Below the pieces are notes generated by a model that had not been told where the DNA came from, searched no databases, and saw only the letters and a list, made by a program, of their open reading frames with translations. Shown here piece after piece: positions 41,270 to 48,938 of a stretch of DNA of 64,000 nt; within the stretch, counting starts at the first letter, position 1, and each line of letters starts with the position of its first letter. The stretch covers positions 1 to 64,000 of the forward strand of contig NZ_LZTB01000095.1 in NCBI RefSeq assembly GCF_001665685.1, read 5' to 3'. The position numbers and the translations under genes are program-made. The DNA comes from Mycobacterium sp. 852013-50091_SCH5140682 (GTDB lineage Bacteria > Actinomycetota > Actinomycetes > Mycobacteriales > Mycobacteriaceae).

Positions 41270-42814
41270 ATGGCGATGACGGTACGCCGGCTGATCGGTG
41301 TCAACGACCTGGCGTTGTCACTGGTCGCAGGGCGGGACGGGATCGACCGCGTGATCACCTGGGCGCACGCCATCGAACTGACCGATCCCAGCCCCTGGCT
41401 CGCAGGTGGCGAGCTGGTGATGACGACGGGCCTTCACCTGCCCGAATCGGCTGACGAGCAACGCGACTATGTGCGCCGCATCGTCGAATCCGGCAGTGCC
41501 GCATTGGCATTCGATACCGGAGTGCGCTTCCACAAGGTGCCCGAAGCGGTGTGTACGGCAGCCGACGAGTACGGCATCCCGGTGCTGGCGGTGTCACCCA
41601 GCACGCCGTTCATCGCGATTTCCCGAGCCGTGATCGACGAGATCACCGCCGACCAGGTACGGCTCGTACAGAAGGTCGTGCAGGGCCAGGAGAATCTGGC
41701 GCGGGTGACCATGCGGGGCGGCATCCCCGCGCTGGTGGACACGCTCGCGTCGGCACTCGACTGCGCAGTGTGCGTGATGGATCGCTCCCGGGTCGTGCTG
41801 GCCGAAGCCGGGGTGGACACCGTCGGCGTCGTCGAACGCGTGCAGGAGCAACTGGACAAGGATCAGAAGCGGCGGCGCGGGGTGAGCCGCGTGGTGGTCG
41901 ACGACCGGGGCAGCCTGACCATCCAGCAGATTCCCGGAGCCGACGAGAAGCAGGGCTATCTGGCGGTGTCGTCGGCCGATCCGCTCGATGCCGGCGAGCG
42001 ACTGCTGGTCGGTCACGCACTGGCCCTGCTGTCCATCGAACTCGCCAAGCCCGCCCGGGTGATCGACGCCGAACAACGACTACGCACCGGGGTCACGCAG
42101 GCGCTGCTGGACAGCTCGCTCGAGGTGGATCCGGCGTTGCTGCGCTATTTCGGCTTCGCGCCCGACGACTCGGTGGTGGTTGCGGTGTTCACCGACATCG
42201 GCCCCGCCCTGCCTGCCGAACATCAACTGGCGGCGGCACTGGACCCTCAGCCGTACCTGATGGCCGGTGTCCGCAACGGCGAGGGCCTGGCGGTGGTGGT
42301 TCACGCCGACGGAGCCGGCACCGAACTCGACCGCGTCTACCACCGGGCCCGCACCGGGCTACGTCGCGCGATCAACGGCGGGATCGGCGGGCCTGCACCC
42401 ATCTCCAACGCCGGATTGAGCCTTCAGCAAGCACTTTCAGCCGTACGAGTGGCCGAAGCCAACGGGCATCGGCTGGTCGGGTTCGACGAACTGGGCACGT
42501 TCAGCCTGTTGCTGAGCACCCAGCCCGACACCGTGCTGCGGTCGATCGCCAACCGCTGGCTCGGGGCACTGGAGGACTACGACGCCGAGACCGGCGCCAA
42601 ATTGGTGGAATCCCTTGAGTCGTTCCTGCACCACAATGGTCACTGGGAGGCCGCAGCGGCCGAACTGGGCGTGCACCGCCACACCCTGCGGGGCCGCATG
42701 GTCCGGGTGGCCGAACTCACCGGCCGCGACCTGGATTCCGCGCACACCCGCTCGGAGATGTGGATCGCGCTCAAGGCCAGGGAGCTACTGGCTCAGGATG
42801 TGCCGAACCGCTGA
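41270..42814 (+). CDS. PucR-family transcriptional regulator
   Basis: This 514-residue protein has the complete PucR layout. The N-terminal PucR domain is at about 5-120 (TVRRLIGVNDLALSLVAGRDGIDRVITWAHAIELTDPSPWLAGGELVMTTG in outline), a middle GGDEF-like section at about 280-400 and a C-terminal HTH_30 at about 440-505 (WEAAAAELGVHRHTLRGRM). Such regulators respond to catabolic intermediates. It is divergent to gcdH, and its promoter carries a motif shared with the gabT-like operon, so it probably controls the glutarate pathway. The ATG at 41270 has GGAGAGG upstream. Confidence 0.88.
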   Translation: MAMTVRRLIGVNDLALSLVAGRDGIDRVITWAHAIELTDPSPWLAGGELVMTTGLHLPESADEQRDYVRRIVESGSAALAFDTGVRFHKVPEAVCTAADEYGIPVLAVSPSTPFIAISRAVIDEITADQVRLVQKVVQGQENLARVTMRGGIPALVDTLASALDCAVCVMDRSRVVLAEAGVDTVGVVERVQEQLDKDQKRRRGVSRVVVDDRGSLTIQQIPGADEKQGYLAVSSADPLDAGERLLVGHALALLSIELAKPARVIDAEQRLRTGVTQALLDSSLEVDPALLRYFGFAPDDSVVVAVFTDIGPALPAEHQLAAALDPQPYLMAGVRNGEGLAVVVHADGAGTELDRVYHRARTGLRRAINGGIGGPAPISNAGLSLQQALSAVRVAEANGHRLVGFDELGTFSLLLSTQPDTVLRSIANRWLGALEDYDAETGAKLVESLESFLHHNGHWEAAAAELGVHRHTLRGRMVRVAELTGRDLDSAHTRSEMWIALKARELLAQDVPNR

Positions 42815-42825
42815 GGGGGAATGCG

Positions 42826-43401
42826 ATGCTGGCGCTGGGAATTCTGTCGTTCGCCGCAGCCGTCGCACTGGTGTTCTTCGCGTTCAAACCGGACCTGGCA
42901 TTCCGCCTTGACGAGGGGTGGAAGTTCCGCGGCAAAACCGAACCGTCAGAGACATACGTCGCCGTCAACACCGTGGGACGGATCATCGGGGCCATCGTGG
43001 CGATCGGTGTCGGCATCGGAGCCATCGCGCAATACAACTCTGATCAGCGGAGCGCACGCGAGAAACAGGCGACGGACGAACTGTATGCGGCTGCAGAGCA
43101 GCGGTGCGCATCCGAGTTGCGCCCGCGGTTCAATGAGACCGCCAATTGGAACAGCGGAGGTCAGTTGACGAATCCCCAGGAGGTTCAGGCACTGGCACAT
43201 GATCTCGGCGTCGAGGTCGAAATCACCACGAGCGCTGCGTTGAGGGGTGTGACAAACCCGCCGCCACCGTCAACCAATCTCACGGTGCTCGACCCCACGC
43301 TGCCCGAGTCGCACCGCACCGTTCTGTACTACCTCGGCAGTCCATTCGGCTTCGATCCGACTGCCGTGCAGTGCGACATCACGCGCCCGTCGTCGGTCTA
43401 G
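42826..43401 (+). CDS. Unrecognised membrane protein, possibly DUF6199-like
   Basis: This 191-residue protein starts at an ATG with GAGGGGGA five bases upstream and 11 bases after the pucR stop. It has two membrane helices (about 1-20 and 45-68) flanking a short segment with GWKFRGKTEPSETYVAVNTVGRIIGA, a pattern that reminds me of DUF6199. The C-terminal 120 residues are soluble with two Cys (RCASEL, QCDITRP). Its role is unknown; it is co-transcribed with the regulator. Its stop overlaps the convergent CoA-transferase stop by four bases. Confidence 0.7.
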   Translation: MLALGILSFAAAVALVFFAFKPDLAFRLDEGWKFRGKTEPSETYVAVNTVGRIIGAIVAIGVGIGAIAQYNSDQRSAREKQATDELYAAAEQRCASELRPRFNETANWNSGGQLTNPQEVQALAHDLGVEVEITTSAALRGVTNPPPPSTNLTVLDPTLPESHRTVLYYLGSPFGFDPTAVQCDITRPSSV

Positions 43402-44501
43402 CTACCCAATTTCGGTGGCGCACTGCGGTATTGCGGCGGTGTGACCGACATACGGATCGGGTTGGCCACCTGCGGCACCGATGTGCCGGGCACGTCGACG
43501 ACGGCGTCGAGTTCGAGGCGCTTGGCGAGATCGAAGGCCTGGGCGATGTCGTTGATCGGGCCAACGGGAACACCTGCCTCAGTCAGCACCGAGAACCATT
43601 CATCGCAGCCGCGGGTGACGAGCCGTTCGGTCAGTGCCGCAACCAGCGCATCGCGATTACGTACCCGAGACATGTTGTCCGCGTAGTCTTCCGCGTCGGC
43701 CAGCGATTCACAGCCCAGCGCCCGGCACAGCGCGCGGAACTGCTTGTCGTTGCCGACGGCCAGCACCAACGGCCGGTCCGCGGTCGAAAACACCTGATAT
43801 GGCGTGATACTGGGATGCCGGTTACCCATGATGCCCGGGACGACGCCCGCGCCCAGATACCCCGACGCCTGGTTCACCAGCGACGACAACAAGGTCGACA
43901 GCAGATTGGTCTCCACCTTCTGGCCCTGCCCGGTGGCAGTGCGGTGGTGCAGCGCGGCGAGAATACCTGTGGCGGCGTGCAATCCGGCCAGCACGTCGAC
44001 CAGCGCGACACCCACCTTGGTGGGTTCACCGGGATGCGGCCCGGTGACACTCATCAGGCCGCCGACAGCCTGCACCAGCAGGTCGTAGCCCGGTAGGTCG
44101 GCACCCTGACCGGAACCGAAACCCGTGATGGAGCAATAGATGAGGTCCGGCCGATGCTCGACGAGGTCGTCGTAGCCGAGCCCCAGACGTTCCATGGTGC
44201 CGGTGCGGAAGTTCTCGACGACGACGTCTGCGCGGCGCACGATCTCCCGCGCCTGCTCGACGCCTTCCGGGGTCTGCAGGTCCAGGACGACCGAGCGCTT
44301 GTTGCGGTTGACCGAGTTGAAGTACGTCGCCTGCCCCTCTGCGTCGAACGGCGGTCCCCAACTTCGAGTGTCATCACCGGAACCCGGCCGCTCGATCTTG
44401 ATGACCTCGGCGCCGAGATCGGCCAGCATCATGGTCGCGTACGGCCCGGCCAGTACCCGGCTGAAATCCGCGACGACGACACCGTCGAGCGCGCCGGCCA
44501 T
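43398..44501 (-). CDS. CaiB/BaiF CoA-transferase, probable succinyl-CoA:glutarate CoA-transferase
   Basis: This 367-residue class III transferase shows LDGVVVADFSRVLAGPYATMMLADLGAEVIKIERP in outline, DDTRSWGPPF, the catalytic Asp140 in LPGYDLLVQAVGGLM and GNRHPSITPYQ. These closely follow the SUGCT type that activates glutarate with succinyl-CoA. The neighbours (gcdH, semialdehyde dehydrogenase, aminotransferase) fit that job. ATG at 44501 is preferred to GTG 44504 because GGAGG lies six bases upstream; it overlaps the dehydrogenase stop as TGATG. Confidence 0.85.
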   Translation of the reverse strand: MAGALDGVVVADFSRVLAGPYATMMLADLGAEVIKIERPGSGDDTRSWGPPFDAEGQATYFNSVNRNKRSVVLDLQTPEGVEQAREIVRRADVVVENFRTGTMERLGLGYDDLVEHRPDLIYCSITGFGSGQGADLPGYDLLVQAVGGLMSVTGPHPGEPTKVGVALVDVLAGLHAATGILAALHHRTATGQGQKVETNLLSTLLSSLVNQASGYLGAGVVPGIMGNRHPSITPYQVFSTADRPLVLAVGNDKQFRALCRALGCESLADAEDYADNMSRVRNRDALVAALTERLVTRGCDEWFSVLTEAGVPVGPINDIAQAFDLAKRLELDAVVDVPGTSVPQVANPIRMSVTPPQYRSAPPKLGS

Positions 44502-45946
44502 CACCGGCCTCCACGCAGGTACACCGTGGTGGTGTGGGTGAAGAATTCCCGGGCCGCCTCGCCCTGCTCCTTCGGGCCGTAGCCGCTGCGCTTGGCGCCG
44601 CCGAACGGGACGTGCGGGTCAGCACCCGCCGACTCCGAATTGACATGCAGCACACCGACATCGAGATCGTCGACGGCAGCGAGCGCGCGGCCTAGATCGG
44701 TGGTGAACACCGCGGCCGAGAGGCCATAGTCACCGCTGTTGGCGAGCGCGAAGGCCTGCTCGGTGCTAGGCGCCCGCAGAACCGACAGCACCGGGCCGAA
44801 CAGTTCCTCCGACCACAGCGGCGCCTGCGCCGACGGCAACTGCAGGACCGTTGGCGTGACGAAGTAGCCGTCGCCAGAACCGGATTGGTGCTCCTCGGCG
44901 GCGGCGATCACGCGGGCACCGTCGGAGACGGCATCGTCGCTGCGTTGCTTGATGTAGCGGCAGGCGGATTCGTTGACCACCGGCCCCACCGCGACCGACG
45001 CCTGCATCGGGTCGCCGACCTCAAGGCCCTTCACCCGGATGGCCAGCTCAGCCAGGAACTCGTCGGCAACGGCATCGGCGACGACGAGACGTGATGTGGC
45101 CGTGCACTTCTGGCCGGACGAGCGGAACGCGCCCAGCATCACCTGCTCGGCCGCGAGGTCCAGATCGGCATCCTCCAGGACGACCGCGGCGTTCTTGCCA
45201 CCCATCTCAGCCTGCACCGGAACCCCTCGTGCGGCCGCAGCGGCGGCGATGCTCCGCCCCACTGCGGTCGATCCGGTAAAGCTGATGGCATCCACGCCGG
45301 GGTGCTCGGCCAGAGCCGATGCCACAGCGCCGCCGGCGATCACCAGGTTGAGCACCCCGGGCGGCAGGCCGGCCTCGACCAGTGCCTCGGTCAACCGCAT
45401 CGCCAGGACGGGCACCACGCTGGCGGGCTTGAACACCACGGTGTTGCCATACACCAGGGCCGGCGCGATCTTCCACGCCGGGATCGCCATCGGGAAGTTG
45501 AACGGCGTGACGATGGCGACGACACCGATCGGCTTGCGCGTCACCAGAATCTGCTCACCGGCCCGCGGCGACGAGTACACCGTTCCGGCTTCGCGGTCAG
45601 CGGCACCACCGTAGTACCGCAGGATCTGCGCGGCCCGGCGCACCTCACCGATGCCCTCCGCGAGCGTCTTGCCCTCCTCGCGGGTCAGCTCGGCGCCCCA
45701 CTCTTCGGCAGACCGGTCGATCAGGTCGGCCGCGCGTGACAGCACAGCCGCGCGGGCGTGCATAGGTTCGCGCGCCCATCGCGACGCCGCGTCACGCGCA
45801 GCACGCACAGCCCGATCCAGCTGGTCGTGGTCGGCGAGCGTGCCGGTGGCCACCGTCTGCTCGGGGAACGCCGGATTGTTGTCGACCAGTTGCGCAGCGG
45901 CGCCGTCGGTCCATGCGCCGTCGATGTGGTTCAGCAGCTGTATCAC
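44501..45946 (-). CDS. Aldehyde dehydrogenase, omega-semialdehyde type (glutarate/succinate/2-oxoglutarate semialdehyde)
   Basis: This 481-residue enzyme has Asn150 in TPFNFP, Lys173 in VFKPAS, Glu247 in AEMGGKN and catalytic Cys281 in SSGQKCTATSR. The last motif and the C-terminal PFGGAKRSGYGPKEQGEAAREFFT are typical of the 2-oxoglutaric semialdehyde and related dehydrogenases. In this operon the aldehyde would come from the aminotransferase at 45971, so glutarate or succinate semialdehyde is the likely substrate. GTG start with AAAGGA eight bases upstream; 24 bases after the aminotransferase gene. Confidence 0.88.
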   Translation of the reverse strand: MIQLLNHIDGAWTDGAAAQLVDNNPAFPEQTVATGTLADHDQLDRAVRAARDAASRWAREPMHARAAVLSRAADLIDRSAEEWGAELTREEGKTLAEGIGEVRRAAQILRYYGGAADREAGTVYSSPRAGEQILVTRKPIGVVAIVTPFNFPMAIPAWKIAPALVYGNTVVFKPASVVPVLAMRLTEALVEAGLPPGVLNLVIAGGAVASALAEHPGVDAISFTGSTAVGRSIAAAAAARGVPVQAEMGGKNAAVVLEDADLDLAAEQVMLGAFRSSGQKCTATSRLVVADAVADEFLAELAIRVKGLEVGDPMQASVAVGPVVNESACRYIKQRSDDAVSDGARVIAAAEEHQSGSGDGYFVTPTVLQLPSAQAPLWSEELFGPVLSVLRAPSTEQAFALANSGDYGLSAAVFTTDLGRALAAVDDLDVGVLHVNSESAGADPHVPFGGAKRSGYGPKEQGEAAREFFTHTTTVYLRGGR

Positions 45947-45970
45947 GTCGATAGTCCTTTCAGATCCGGA

Positions 45971-47323
45971 TCAGATCCGGGCGACGGCGTCGCGGATCAC
46001 GCCGAGGCCCTCGCGCAGCAGTTCGTCCGGGATGGTCAGCGGGGGAAGGAATCTCAGCACGTTGCCAAATGTGCCCGCGGTCAGTGTCAGCACCCCGTTG
46101 TCCTGGGCATACCGCACGGTCTCGGCGACCGCGTCCCGGTTGGGTGTCTTGTCGTCACCCGTGATGAACTCGGCGGCGATCATCGCTCCGCGGCCGCGGA
46201 TGTCGCCGATGACGTTGGTGCCGGCCGCGATATCCGTGAGCTCGGACTGCAGGATGTCGCCGATGCGGCGGGCGCGGGCCAGCAGGTCTTCGGATTCGAT
46301 CGTCTCGAAGACACCCAGGGCCGCCTCACAGGCGACGGGGTTGCCGCTGTAGGTCCCGCCGATGCCGCCGGCGTGTGCGACGTCCATCACCTCGGCACGT
46401 CCGGTCACCGCGGCCAGCGGCAGTCCACCGCCCAGCCCCTTCGCCGTCGTGATGAGGTCGGGAACGATGCCTTCGTGTTCGCTGGCGAACCAGTGGCCGG
46501 TGCGGGCGATGCCGGTCTGCACCTCGTCGGCGATCAGCAGGATGCCCCGCTCGGCACAGAATTCGGCGACCTGGCGCAGGAATCCCGGTGCGGGAACGAT
46601 GAATCCACCCTCACCTTGGATCGGCTCGACCACTACCGCGGCGACGGAACCGGCACCGATTTGCGTGTCTACCACGAGCCGGAATTCTTCAAACGCCTCG
46701 GCGGACGCGTTGTCCGGCCCGCTCGGCCACCGGTACGAGTAGGCCATCGGCACCCGGTACACCTCAGGCGCGAACGGTCCGAAGTTGTTCTTGTACGGCA
46801 TGTTCTTGGCCGTCATGGTCATGGTCAGCAGGCTGCGGCCGTGGAAGGCATGGTCGAACACCACGACGGCGGGCCGGCCGGTGGCGACGCGCGCGTACTT
46901 GACCGCGTTCTCGACTGCCTCGGCGCCGGTGTTGAACAACGCGGTGCGCTTCTCATGGTCCCCGGGAGTGAGCCGGTTCAGGGTCTCGCACACCTGCAGA
47001 TAGCTTTCGTATCCGTTGACCAGGAAGCAGGTGTGGGTGAACCGCTCGAGCTGAGCGGCGGCGCGCTCGACGACTCGCGGCGCGCTGTTGCCGACGGTGG
47101 TGACGGCGATACCGCTGCCGAGGTCGATGAACGAGTTGCCGTCCACATCGACCAGGACACCGTCGGCGGCTCGTTCGGCGTATACGGACGACGAGCTGGT
47201 GAGGCCGGCGGGCAGTGCCGCGGCGCGGCGCGCGGCCAGTTCGACCGAGCGGGGCCCGGGGATCGCAGTCACGATTCGACGCACGCTGCTCGGGCGGTCC
47301 TGGCGAGTGTCAACGACAGTCAT
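45971..47323 (-). CDS. gabT: Class III PLP aminotransferase (5-aminovalerate / GABA type)
   Basis: This 450-residue enzyme belongs to the GabT/DavT family: FNTGAEAVENAVKYARVATGR (phosphate loop), FDHAFHGRSLLTMTMTAK, IADEVQTGIARTG with Asp266, and TTAKGLGGGLPL with PLP-binding Lys295. It moves the terminal amino group of GABA or 5-aminovalerate to 2-oxoglutarate. With gcdH and the glutarate CoA-transferase near, 5-aminovalerate is a strong candidate. The ATG at 47323 lies seven bases after TAAAGT. It is the first gene of a three-gene operon. Confidence 0.9.
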   Translation of the reverse strand: MTVVDTRQDRPSSVRRIVTAIPGPRSVELAARRAAALPAGLTSSSSVYAERAADGVLVDVDGNSFIDLGSGIAVTTVGNSAPRVVERAAAQLERFTHTCFLVNGYESYLQVCETLNRLTPGDHEKRTALFNTGAEAVENAVKYARVATGRPAVVVFDHAFHGRSLLTMTMTAKNMPYKNNFGPFAPEVYRVPMAYSYRWPSGPDNASAEAFEEFRLVVDTQIGAGSVAAVVVEPIQGEGGFIVPAPGFLRQVAEFCAERGILLIADEVQTGIARTGHWFASEHEGIVPDLITTAKGLGGGLPLAAVTGRAEVMDVAHAGGIGGTYSGNPVACEAALGVFETIESEDLLARARRIGDILQSELTDIAAGTNVIGDIRGRGAMIAAEFITGDDKTPNRDAVAETVRYAQDNGVLTLTAGTFGNVLRFLPPLTIPDELLREGLGVIRDAVARI

Positions 47324-47330
47324 GTCCCTG

Positions 47331-47336
47331 ACTTTA
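47331..47336 (-). promoter_or_regulatory. Leaderless -10 (TAAAGT) for the aminotransferase operon
   Basis: TAAAGT is followed by 7 bases and the ATG at 47323. Confidence 0.6.
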
Positions 47337-47359
47337 GGCAGAGATGCCCTATCACTGGA

Positions 47360-47370
47360 TGTACAAAATG
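47360..47370 (-). promoter_or_regulatory. Shared CATTTTGTACA motif before the aminotransferase operon
   Basis: The 11-mer is identical to the one at 41233-41243. It lies 23 bases upstream of the -10, around position -40, where an activator would contact polymerase. A related CTATTTGTATAG follows at 47395-47406. Confidence 0.55.
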
Positions 47371-47409
47371 GAGGGTATCCATGTCCATCCGCGACTATTT
47401 GTATAGAAG

Positions 47410-48678
47410 CTAGTTGGCCGACGGTGGTGGTTCGGGTTGGAAGGGTGTGTACCACCACCAATCGGCGCGTTCGCCGGTCGGCCCGGGGTAGGGCGGAACC
47501 TGGGGTCGGGGTGTGGTTGGTCGTCGGGCCAGGGACCCGGGATGTAGCTGCTTGCCGGTGGGGTCGGTGACGCTGAGGTGGTGGGCGGGGCCGGTGATGG
47601 CGATGCCACCTTTGTGATGCAGTCGATGATGGTAGGGGCAGAGCAACACGAGATTGTCGAGGTCGGTGGGGCCGCCATCCTCCCAGTGGGTGATGTGGTG
47701 GGCATGCAAACCCCGGGTCGCGCCGCAGCCGGGTACGGCGCAGCAGCGGTCGCGATACTCCAACACCCGGCGCAACCGCCGGTTGACCGTGCGGGTGGTC
47801 CGTCCGGCGCCGATGACCTGCCCGTGGCGTTGGAACCACACCTCACAGGTGGCATCACAACTCAGGTAGCGCCGCTCGTCCTCGGTCAGCACTGGGCCGA
47901 GATGCAGCGCGGCGACGGGCTTGTCGCCGTCTCGGTCGAGATTGACATGTACGACGACGGTGGTGCGCTGCCCGTGCGGGCGGCGCGCCACGTCGGTATC
48001 CCAGCCGGACTCGACCACACTCATGAAGGCATCCACGGTGTCCGGGAACGGTGGCGCCTGCTCCGAGGTCCCGTCATCCTCGTCTTCGTGGTCGCGTTTC
48101 CACTCTGCGATGAGCGCGTCTTGATGGGATTGCATCGCGGCGTCGACGGTGGCGGCTTCGTCGTGGGGCAGGGTGATCTGGTAGGTGGTGTGGTCCTCGT
48201 GCACGTCTTTGCGGAACGCGCGTTTGGGTTCCGGGCGCGGCTCCGGTTCGGGGCGGGGTTCGAGTTTCACCGCGGTGCGCAGTTGGGTGACGGTGGCGAC
48301 CTCGGCCAGTTCGGCGTAGTGCGCATCGGAACCGTCGGCGGCGCGTTCGGCGATCACCCCGACCTGATCCAGGGACAGCCGGCCTTCCCGCATTCCTTCG
48401 GCGCACAGCGGGAATTCGTCGAGGCGACGAGCGACCGTGACCATGATCCCGGCATTGTGCGGGGTGGCACCGGTTTTCCAGGCCACCAACTCGGCGATGG
48501 ACCGGGCGCCGGTGGCACCGCACAACTCGTCACGTTCGAGTTCGGCGACGATGTCGACGATCCGTCCGTCGATGGCATTGCGTTGCCCGCACAGTTCCGA
48601 CAATTCGTCGAGCAACACCTCCAACCGCTGCACAGGGCTCACCCCATCAGCGTCGAAACATGTTGCCGGCGAAGACAT
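47410..48678 (-). CDS. DUF222 / HNH endonuclease (13E12 repeat family)
   Basis: This 422-residue protein has the DUF222 helical domain (about 10-250) and a C-terminal HNH domain: YRDRCCAVPGCGATRGLHAHHITHWEDGGPTDLDNLVLLCPYHHRLHHKGG in outline, with two CxxC-type zinc pairs and the catalytic HH. This is the 13E12 family, present in many copies in mycobacteria; the role is unclear, possibly DNA processing or a selfish element. The ATG at 48678 has CATAAT seven bases upstream and no Shine-Dalgarno sequence. The upstream region carries direct repeats. Confidence 0.9.
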   Translation of the reverse strand: MSSPATCFDADGVSPVQRLEVLLDELSELCGQRNAIDGRIVDIVAELERDELCGATGARSIAELVAWKTGATPHNAGIMVTVARRLDEFPLCAEGMREGRLSLDQVGVIAERAADGSDAHYAELAEVATVTQLRTAVKLEPRPEPEPRPEPKRAFRKDVHEDHTTYQITLPHDEAATVDAAMQSHQDALIAEWKRDHEDEDDGTSEQAPPFPDTVDAFMSVVESGWDTDVARRPHGQRTTVVVHVNLDRDGDKPVAALHLGPVLTEDERRYLSCDATCEVWFQRHGQVIGAGRTTRTVNRRLRRVLEYRDRCCAVPGCGATRGLHAHHITHWEDGGPTDLDNLVLLCPYHHRLHHKGGIAITGPAHHLSVTDPTGKQLHPGSLARRPTTPRPQVPPYPGPTGERADWWWYTPFQPEPPPSAN

Positions 48679-48685
48679 ACCACCA

Positions 48686-48691
48686 ATTATG
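48686..48691 (-). promoter_or_regulatory. -10-like element (CATAAT) for the HNH gene
   Basis: CATAAT is followed by 7 bases and the ATG at 48678. The repeat units start about 11 bases further upstream. Confidence 0.45.
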
Positions 48692-48701
48692 GCGCAGGCG
48701 T

Positions 48702-48754
48702 CCGACAAAACCGGAGGCCGACAAAACAGTGGGCCGACAAACAGTGGGCCGACC
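48702..48754. repeat. Direct repeats of CCGACAAAA upstream of the HNH gene
   Basis: CCGAC recurs at 48702, 48718, 48734 and 48749 (steps of 16, 16 and 15), embedded in units close to GGCCGACAAAACAGTG. On the minus strand they read TTTTGTCGGCC directly upstream of the HNH promoter. A further CCGACAAAA is at 48897. They look like iterated operator sites. Confidence 0.7.
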
Positions 48755-48770
48755 GCACCGAGATTCACAT

Positions 48771-48802
48771 CAGGGACAAATCCCGCGCCGGATTTGTCCC
48801 TG
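48771..48802. terminator. Perfect 13-bp hairpin in the ATP-grasp / HNH interval
   Basis: CAGGGACAAATCC (48771-48783) and GGATTTGTCCCTG (48790-48802) are exact complements with a six-base loop. It lies downstream of the leftward ATP-grasp gene. Confidence 0.7.
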
Positions 48803-48892
48803 AGTACAGCCTCGGTGATCGCGCACGCTATCGATCGCGGACTACAACCGACGACACCTACAGAAACTGGCTACTAGCCGCTTGTCCTCAAT

Positions 48893-48913
48893 GGGCCCGA
48901 CAAAATCGGACCC
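48893..48913. terminator. Small hairpin just after the ATP-grasp stop
   Basis: GGGCCCGA (48893-48900) and TCGGACCC (48906-48913) pair with one mismatch around CAAAA, 25 bases after the leftward stop at 48939. Confidence 0.5.
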
Positions 48914-48938
48914 CTCTGATCGCTCGAACGGAGCGCTG

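Noticed and set aside
44501..45946. Simple GABA shunt (succinate semialdehyde only) as the sole role of the gabT-like operon
   Set aside because: The SUGCT-like transferase in the same operon and the nearby glutaryl-CoA dehydrogenase point to a C5 route as well; GABA remains possible as a second substrate.
45758..47413. 551-codon frame opposite the aldehyde dehydrogenase and aminotransferase genes
   Set aside because: It is rich in Arg, Gly and His, lacks any domain and mirrors two confidently assigned enzymes.
45971..47839. Aminotransferase frame extended upstream to 47839
   Set aside because: The extension is antisense-type Arg/Pro-rich sequence inside the HNH gene; ATG 47323 has a leaderless -10.
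47410..48678. 13E12/HNH gene as an active insertion sequence or prophage piece
   Set aside because: No terminal inverted repeats, target duplication or transposase/integrase were seen around it; it is kept as an ordinary gene.
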